Positions 59,483 to 64,000 of a stretch of DNA of 64,000 nt are shown in pieces (within the stretch, counting starts at the first letter, position 1; each line of letters starts with the position of its first letter). The stretch lies in the NCBI RefSeq assembly GCF_040546025.1, contig NZ_JBEPNA010000001.1, positions 310,001-374,000 on the forward strand. Reading direction: 5' to 3'. The stretch comes from Marisediminicola sp040546025 (GTDB lineage: Bacteria; Actinomycetota; Actinomycetes; Actinomycetales; Microbacteriaceae). A program made the position numbers and the translations under genes. The notes under the pieces are model-generated. The model ran no database searches. It had not been told where the DNA came from and worked only from the letters and a program-made list of their open reading frames with translations.

Positions 59483-60433
59483 TCAGAAACTGGCGGGGGA
59501 GTGCACTTCGACCGCGACGATCCCGGCGGTCGGATCGGCGACCGACAGGTGCACGACGGCGAAGTCGCCCGTCGCGAGGGATGACGCGTGGCGCAGCTCC
59601 GCGCCGCGGGGGCTGCCGGCGCACGCAGCGATCTCGTCGATGATCTCGGGAAGCACGGGCCCATGGCTGCACAGCACAGCGGTGTCCCTCTTCGCGACGC
59701 GCTTGCTGATGACGCGGTGCACATTCGCGACGCCGTCTTCGTGCGCGTCCTGGCTGATCGCGGCCGTCGCCTTGACGTCGAGCCAGAGCATTGTCGCCAG
59801 CGGCTCGATCGTGGAGATGCAGCGAGCGGCGGTGCTGCTGATGAGCTTCGTCGGTCGGTAGGCGGCGATCGCGCGTGCCGCTGCCCTGGCCTCCTCGATG
59901 CCGGCATGCTCGAGCGGCCTCGTGGAGTCGGGGCCGTTCCAGGAGCTCGCGGGGACGGCCTTGCCGTGGCGGAGGGCGACCACCGCGAAGGTGCGAAGGG
60001 TGTCGTTCTCGACCCGCGCGGCAAACCGGTCGATGAGCTCCCTGTCACGCTCGTAGCTGAGCATCGCGCGGGCCGCCTTGAGGGTGACCCACTCGGTCGA
60101 GGTGACCTCGAAACTGGGCACGAAGTTCGACGCCGCAATGGCGGCCTCGGTCGCTTCCGCGGCCCAGTAGTGCACGATCTTGTCGCGACCGGTCGGCAGA
60201 GGGTACTCGGTCTCGCCGAGCGGCGCCCCGAGGGTGACCGCGAGGCCCGTCTCCTCGAGCGTCTCGCGCACGGCCGCCTCGGGCAGCGACTCGCGGGGCT
60301 CGAGCTTGCCCTTCGGGAGGGAGATGTCTCCGCGGTTGGCGCGGTGCACGAGCAGCACGCGTGCCTTGCCGCCCGTCATCCGCCAGCACACGACGCCCGC
60401 GGCGACCACCGTCGACGGCACGGTCAGGGTCAC
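59483..60433 (-). CDS. NUDIX hydrolase fused to a histidine phosphatase (MutT1-like)
   Basis: The 316-residue protein has a NUDIX box GKLEPRESLPEAAVRETLEETG (near residue 45) and a C-terminal histidine-phosphatase domain starting at ALRHGKAVP (RHG motif) with SHGPVLPEI late. The same fusion in mycobacteria, MutT1, hydrolyses 8-oxo-(d)GTP to the monophosphate or acts on dinucleoside polyphosphates. The GTG overlaps the ppk stop (GTGA). The phosphate setting suits a role in nucleotide or polyphosphate balance. Confidence 0.88.
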   Translation of the reverse strand: MTLTVPSTVVAAGVVCWRMTGGKARVLLVHRANRGDISLPKGKLEPRESLPEAAVRETLEETGLAVTLGAPLGETEYPLPTGRDKIVHYWAAEATEAAIAASNFVPSFEVTSTEWVTLKAARAMLSYERDRELIDRFAARVENDTLRTFAVVALRHGKAVPASSWNGPDSTRPLEHAGIEEARAAARAIAAYRPTKLISSTAARCISTIEPLATMLWLDVKATAAISQDAHEDGVANVHRVISKRVAKRDTAVLCSHGPVLPEIIDEIAACAGSPRGAELRHASSLATGDFAVVHLSVADPTAGIVAVEVHSPASF

Positions 60434-62610
60434 CGGCGCACCCCCGGGCGTTTGCGCTGGGAAATCCGTCTCATCATGACGTTCTGCATGTCGCGCAGCG
60501 GCGTGCCATCGGCGGCGAGGTGGTGCCTGGTCCAGGTGCCGTCGCCCGCGAGCTTCCACGCGGCGGTGTCCTCCGACATCGCGAGGGCGAAGAGGCTCTC
60601 GACGGCGCGCAGGTGTTCCGGGCTCGTGAGCCGAACGAGCGCCTCGATCCGGCGGTCGAGATTGCGGTGCATCATGTCGGCGCTGCCGATATAGACGTTC
60701 GGGTCGCCGCCATTGTGGAAGGAGAAGATCCGGGAATGCTCGAGGTAGCGCCCCAGAACGGAGCGCACCGTGATGTTCTCGCTGAGCCCGGGCACGCCGG
60801 GCTTGAGCGTGCAGATGCCGCGGATGACCATCTGAACGGGCACACCGGCGTTGCTCGCCTCATACAGCGCATCGATGACCGCCTCGTCCACGATCGAGTT
60901 GAGCTTGATCTGGATGCCGGAGGGGGAGCCGGCCAGCGCGGCCGCAGTTTCGGCCCTGATGGCCTTGATGAGCCCCTTGCGCAGGTGCAGAGGGGCGACA
61001 AGGAGGCGCTTGAACTTCTTCTCGATCGCGTAGCCGGAGAGCTCGTTGAACAGCCTGGTGAGGTCCTTGCCGACGACGTCGTCCGCCGTCAGCAGGCCGA
61101 GGTCTTCGTACAGGCGGGAGGTCTTCGGGTTGTAGTTGCCGGTACCGATGTGGCTGTAGTGCCGCAGGCGCCCGTCCTCCTGGCGAACGACGAGCGCGAG
61201 CTTGCAGTGGGTCTTCAGGCCGACGATGCCGTACACGACGTGCACTCCTGCCTTCTCGAGCTTGCGGGCCCAGTTGATGTTCGCGGACTCGTCGAACCTC
61301 GCCTTGATCTCGACCAGGGCGAGCACCTGCTTGCCGGCCTCGGCCGCGTTGATGAGCGCCTCGACGATCGGGCTGTCGCCGCTCGTGCGGTACAGGGTCT
61401 GCTTGATGGCGAGCACATTGGGGTCGGACGCGGCCTGCTCGAGGAACGCCTGCACGCTTGTCGCGAACGACTCGTAGGGGTGGTGCAGCAGGATGTCCTG
61501 CCGGGCGATCGACGCGAAGATGTCGGCGCCAGCACCGGGTTCGGTCGGCATGAGTTGGGTCGCCGTCGTCGGAACATGCTTGCGGTACTTCAGCTGCGGG
61601 CGGTCGATCTTCGTGATGTCGAACAGGCCGGCGAGGTCGAGCGGCGCCGGCAGCCGGTAGACCTCCTGGTCGGTGATCCCGAGCTCCCGCACGAGCAGGT
61701 CGAGGGTGACCGGGTCCATGTCGTCGGTGATCTCGAGCCGGATCGGCGGGCCGAAGCGGCGCCGCAGCAGCTCGCGCTCAAGCGTTTGGATGAGGTTCTC
61801 CGACTCGTCCTCCTCGACCTGCACGTCTTCGTTGCGCGTCACCCGGAACTCGTGGTGGTCGAGGATCTCCATTCCGGGGAAGAGGTGGCTGAGGTGATTC
61901 GAGATGAGGTCTTCGAGGGGGATGAAGCGCAGCATCCCGCTTCCGTCATCCGGCAGCTGCACGAAGCGCGCGAGCACGGGCGGCACCTTGAGCCGCGCGA
62001 ACTCCTCGCGGTCGGTCTTGGGGTTGCGGATGCGCACCGACAGGTTCAGCGAGAGCCCGGAGATGTAGGGGAACGGATGTGCCGGGTCGACGGCGAGCGG
62101 CATGAGCACCGGGAAGATCTGCGACGAGAAGATCTCCTCGACTCGCACCCGGTCGGCCGGGCCGAGGTCGGCCCAGGTCTCGATGTGGATGCCCGCCTCG
62201 TCGAGGGCGGGCTTCACGAGGTCGGTGAAGGCGGCGGCGTGCCGGGTCTGCAGCTCGTGGGCGCGCGCGGCGATGTCGCTCAGCACGTCGCCCGGAGCAC
62301 GGCCGACGTTCGTCGGAACGGCCAGGCCTGTCACGATCCGGCGTTTGAGGCCAGCGACGCGCACCATGAAGAACTCGTCGAGGTTGCCCGCGAAGATCGC
62401 GAGGAAGTTGGCCCGCTCGAGGAGCGGCAGGTCGGGGTCTTCGGCGAGCTCGAGAACCCGGGTGTTGAACGCAAGCCAGCTCAGCTCGCGGTCGAGAAAC
62501 CGGTCGGGCGCGAGGGCGCCCGTGTCGGACCAGGTCCACTCGTCGTCGTACTCGTCGTCAAGGAAGTCCGCGCCGACGGCGGCGACCACGGGATAGATGT
62601 CGCTGTCCAT
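60430..62610 (-). CDS. ppk1: RNA degradosome-type polyphosphate kinase
   Basis: The 726-residue enzyme makes polyphosphate from ATP. N-terminal FLDRELSWLAFNTRVLELAED, middle FASIARQDILLHHPYESF, and the phospho-His region LYRTSGDSPIVEALINAAEAGKQV and GLKTHCKLALVVR are diagnostic. GSADMMHRNLDRRIEAL is at the C-terminus. It lies upstream of the NUDIX/phosphatase gene with a 4-nt overlap. The pst block follows downstream. Confidence 0.97.
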   Translation of the reverse strand: MDSDIYPVVAAVGADFLDDEYDDEWTWSDTGALAPDRFLDRELSWLAFNTRVLELAEDPDLPLLERANFLAIFAGNLDEFFMVRVAGLKRRIVTGLAVPTNVGRAPGDVLSDIAARAHELQTRHAAAFTDLVKPALDEAGIHIETWADLGPADRVRVEEIFSSQIFPVLMPLAVDPAHPFPYISGLSLNLSVRIRNPKTDREEFARLKVPPVLARFVQLPDDGSGMLRFIPLEDLISNHLSHLFPGMEILDHHEFRVTRNEDVQVEEDESENLIQTLERELLRRRFGPPIRLEITDDMDPVTLDLLVRELGITDQEVYRLPAPLDLAGLFDITKIDRPQLKYRKHVPTTATQLMPTEPGAGADIFASIARQDILLHHPYESFATSVQAFLEQAASDPNVLAIKQTLYRTSGDSPIVEALINAAEAGKQVLALVEIKARFDESANINWARKLEKAGVHVVYGIVGLKTHCKLALVVRQEDGRLRHYSHIGTGNYNPKTSRLYEDLGLLTADDVVGKDLTRLFNELSGYAIEKKFKRLLVAPLHLRKGLIKAIRAETAAALAGSPSGIQIKLNSIVDEAVIDALYEASNAGVPVQMVIRGICTLKPGVPGLSENITVRSVLGRYLEHSRIFSFHNGGDPNVYIGSADMMHRNLDRRIEALVRLTSPEHLRAVESLFALAMSEDTAAWKLAGDGTWTRHHLAADGTPLRDMQNVMMRRISQRKRPGVRR

Positions 62611-62689
62611 CCGACCATCATGACAGCATGCCGCCGCCGCCCCTGTGCGAATTCGCTAACGGGGTGTGAACCGCGCGCGCAGGTGCCGT

Positions 62690-63562
62690 TCAGCTCGCGC
62701 TGGCGGGCCGCGACGAGTACTGGATGTCGATCGAGTGATCGACGAAACCGACTGAACGGTACAGGGCAACGGCCGCGGTGTTCTCCGCCTCAACGTAGAG
62801 GTTCGACTCGCGGATGCCGCGCGCTGCGAGCCGCTGGAGACCGGCGGCGACGAGGCCCCTGCCGAGGCCGCGGCCCTGGGCGGCAGGGGAGACCCCGACG
62901 GCGTAGAACTCGCCGATCCCGCCCTCGACCTTGAGCCAGCAGAATCCGATCATCGAGCCGTCGTCGCCCGAGGCGATCAGGAAGTCGGCCGGCTCGAACC
63001 ACGACTCGGCTTTGCGCGCGTCGAGGTCGGCCTGGCTGAGGGCGCCCTGCTCCGCGTGGTCGGCGAAGGCCAGCGCGTTGAGTGCGATCCACTCGGCGTC
63101 ATCGGCGCCGGGCTGGAAGGCGCGCACCTCGGTGGCGCCGCCGGGCGCGCGCACCGGGCTCAGCCGCAGCTGCAGCAGTTCGCGCACCGGCTCCAGGCCG
63201 GAGCGGGCGGCGAGGCTGCGGGCGTCCGGGTGGTCGCCGTGGGCCCAGATCAATGCGTTGCCGCCCGACCGGGCCAGCACATCCGCGAGCAGGCGCGCGC
63301 CGAGCCCGCGGCGTCGGCGGTCCGGGCTCACGACGATCTCGGCCTCCGCCGGCGCAGCTCCCGTCGTCATAATCGCGATGCCCGAGATCACGCCGTCGAC
63401 CTCAATGGCGGCGCCGAGCCTCGCCCCCGCCCACAGGTCCACGAGGGACTGGTCGGAGAACGGCGGCTGCCCGTCGGCGCGTGTCGCCGCAGCGATCAGC
63501 AGCGCGAGACGGTTGGCGTGCTCGGCCACGGTCGGGTCGAGCGGAATGAGCAGGTCAGGCAT
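62690..63562 (-). CDS. mshD: Mycothiol synthase
   Basis: MshD acetylates Cys-GlcN-Ins, the last step in making mycothiol, the actinobacterial thiol. The 290-residue protein has two GNAT domains: the first with SPDRRRRGLGARLLADVL, the second with GVSPAAQGRGLGRGLVAAGLQRLA and LYVEAENTAAVALYRSVGFVDHSIDIQY at the C-terminus. It overlaps the end of the upstream regulator by 8 nt. The same pair (glnR-mshD) is known in mycobacteria. Confidence 0.95.
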   Translation of the reverse strand: MPDLLIPLDPTVAEHANRLALLIAAATRADGQPPFSDQSLVDLWAGARLGAAIEVDGVISGIAIMTTGAAPAEAEIVVSPDRRRRGLGARLLADVLARSGGNALIWAHGDHPDARSLAARSGLEPVRELLQLRLSPVRAPGGATEVRAFQPGADDAEWIALNALAFADHAEQGALSQADLDARKAESWFEPADFLIASGDDGSMIGFCWLKVEGGIGEFYAVGVSPAAQGRGLGRGLVAAGLQRLAARGIRESNLYVEAENTAAVALYRSVGFVDHSIDIQYSSRPASAS

Positions 63563-64000
63563 GGACGGACTGGCCGCGGAGCTCGTCGTCGTCGTGCAGG
63601 TTGAACCGGTAGCCGACGTTGCGCACGGTTCCGATGAGCGACTCGAGGTCGCCGAGCTTCGCGCGCAGGCGCCGCACGTGCACGTCGACGGTGCGGGTGC
63701 CGCCGAAGTAGTCGTAGCCCCACACCTCGCTGAGCAGCTGCTCGCGGGTGAACACGCGCGACGGGTGCGTGGCGAGGAAGCGCAGAAGCTCGAATTCCTT
63801 GAAGGTGAGGTCGAGCGGACGCCCGTGGACTTTCGCTGAGTAGCTCGCCTCGTCGATCACGACGCCCGAGGCGTGGATCTTATGGCTCATCTGGTCCTGC
63901 GACTGGCGAGCGATGACGAGGCGGATGCGGGCGTCGACCTCCGCCGGACCGGCGTTCTCGAGGATGACGTCGTCGATGCCCCACTCCGCGTTGACGGCCG
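63555..64000 (-). CDS. glnR: OmpR-family response regulator, GlnR-like (5' end cut by window)
   Basis: The frame stays open to the window edge, so the N-terminal receiver domain is mostly missing; the internal ATG at 63890 is not the start. The visible part has the end of the receiver (ENAGPAEVDARIRLVIAR) and a full winged-helix domain: LTFKEFELLRFLATHPSRVFTREQLL, GTRTVDVHVRRLRAKL and VRNVGYRF. The link with mshD matches Rv0818-Rv0819 of M. tuberculosis, where Rv0818 is GlnR. The name is based on that synteny. Confidence 0.75.
   Translation of the reverse strand, partial: AVNAEWGIDDVILENAGPAEVDARIRLVIARQSQDQMSHKIHASGVVIDEASYSAKVHGRPLDLTFKEFELLRFLATHPSRVFTREQLLSEVWGYDYFGGTRTVDVHVRRLRAKLGDLESLIGTVRNVGYRFNLHDDDELRGQSVHA

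Noticed and set aside
60361..62934. An 857-codon ORF antisense to ppk
   Set aside because: It is the shadow typical of GC-rich genes and has no recognisable domain. The ppk frame on the other strand has full family motifs.

Overview
The window is about 64 kb of GC-rich chromosomal DNA that reads as Actinobacteria, most probably Microbacteriaceae. Supporting signs are the high GC with many GTG starts, mycothiol synthase (mshD) beside a GlnR-type regulator, a eukaryotic-type NADP-isocitrate dehydrogenase, the DUF6350-purN-purH order, DUF222/HNH genes, and many starts placed 5 to 8 nt after a TANNNT -10 box (leaderless mRNAs). No prophage, transposase or CRISPR array is visible.

Layout. 1-3.7 kb: 3' part of a DUF6350 membrane protein, then purN-purH. 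3.7-4.05 kb: an array of 33-bp repeats that flips orientation halfway. 4-6.3 kb: divergent FAD oxidoreductase and dimethylargininase. 6.4-10.3 kb: a 22-codon leader ORF and hairpin ahead of an asymmetric heterodimeric ABC exporter. 10.3-15.4 kb: lipoprotein, L-serine dehydratase, alkyltransferase-like protein, GNAT, icd-mdh. 15.4-20.1 kb: an inverted-repeat element sharing the core of the 33-bp array, a small ORF, a DszC-like flavin enzyme, and a three-gene flavin electron-transfer unit (FMN-binding lipoprotein, ApbE, NqrB/RnfD-like membrane flavoreductase). 20.3-27.3 kb: large secreted subtilase, purU, MFS exporter, LtrA-like protein. 27.3-29.6 kb: ZTP riboswitch with glyA-folD.

29.77-41.14 kb is the most unusual part. 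An IclR regulator and a ten-gene operon encode an osmoprotectant-type ABC importer, a formaldehyde-activating-enzyme (Fae) homologue, an enolase-superfamily dehydratase, two aldehyde dehydrogenases, an HIBADH-type dehydrogenase and an iron alcohol dehydrogenase. The unit is bracketed by a perfect 218-bp direct repeat that includes the 3' end of folD, and a decayed folD fragment lies at the far edge. This looks like a catabolic island inserted behind folD.

41.4-50 kb: lipoprotein, galT-galK with divergent galM, a ferritin-like/VIT1 fusion, two small conserved ORFs, a frameshifted DUF2231-Rieske pseudogene, and a DUF222-HNH gene flanked by short repeats. 50-52.8 kb: arsR-arsD-arsA with no membrane pump in view, and tRNA-Lys(TTT). 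52.9-55.3 kb: conserved hypothetical, then SigK-type sigma factor and anti-sigma. 55.3-64 kb: phosphate and polyphosphate block (pstSCAB with a PHO box, NUDIX/phosphatase fusion, ppk), mshD and the 3' part of a GlnR-like regulator.

Together the genes cover C1-folate and purine metabolism (purN, purH, purU, glyA, folD), central carbon (icd, mdh, sdaA), galactose use, phosphate storage, and drug or metal resistance. The Fae-containing island sits inside the C1-folate neighbourhood.
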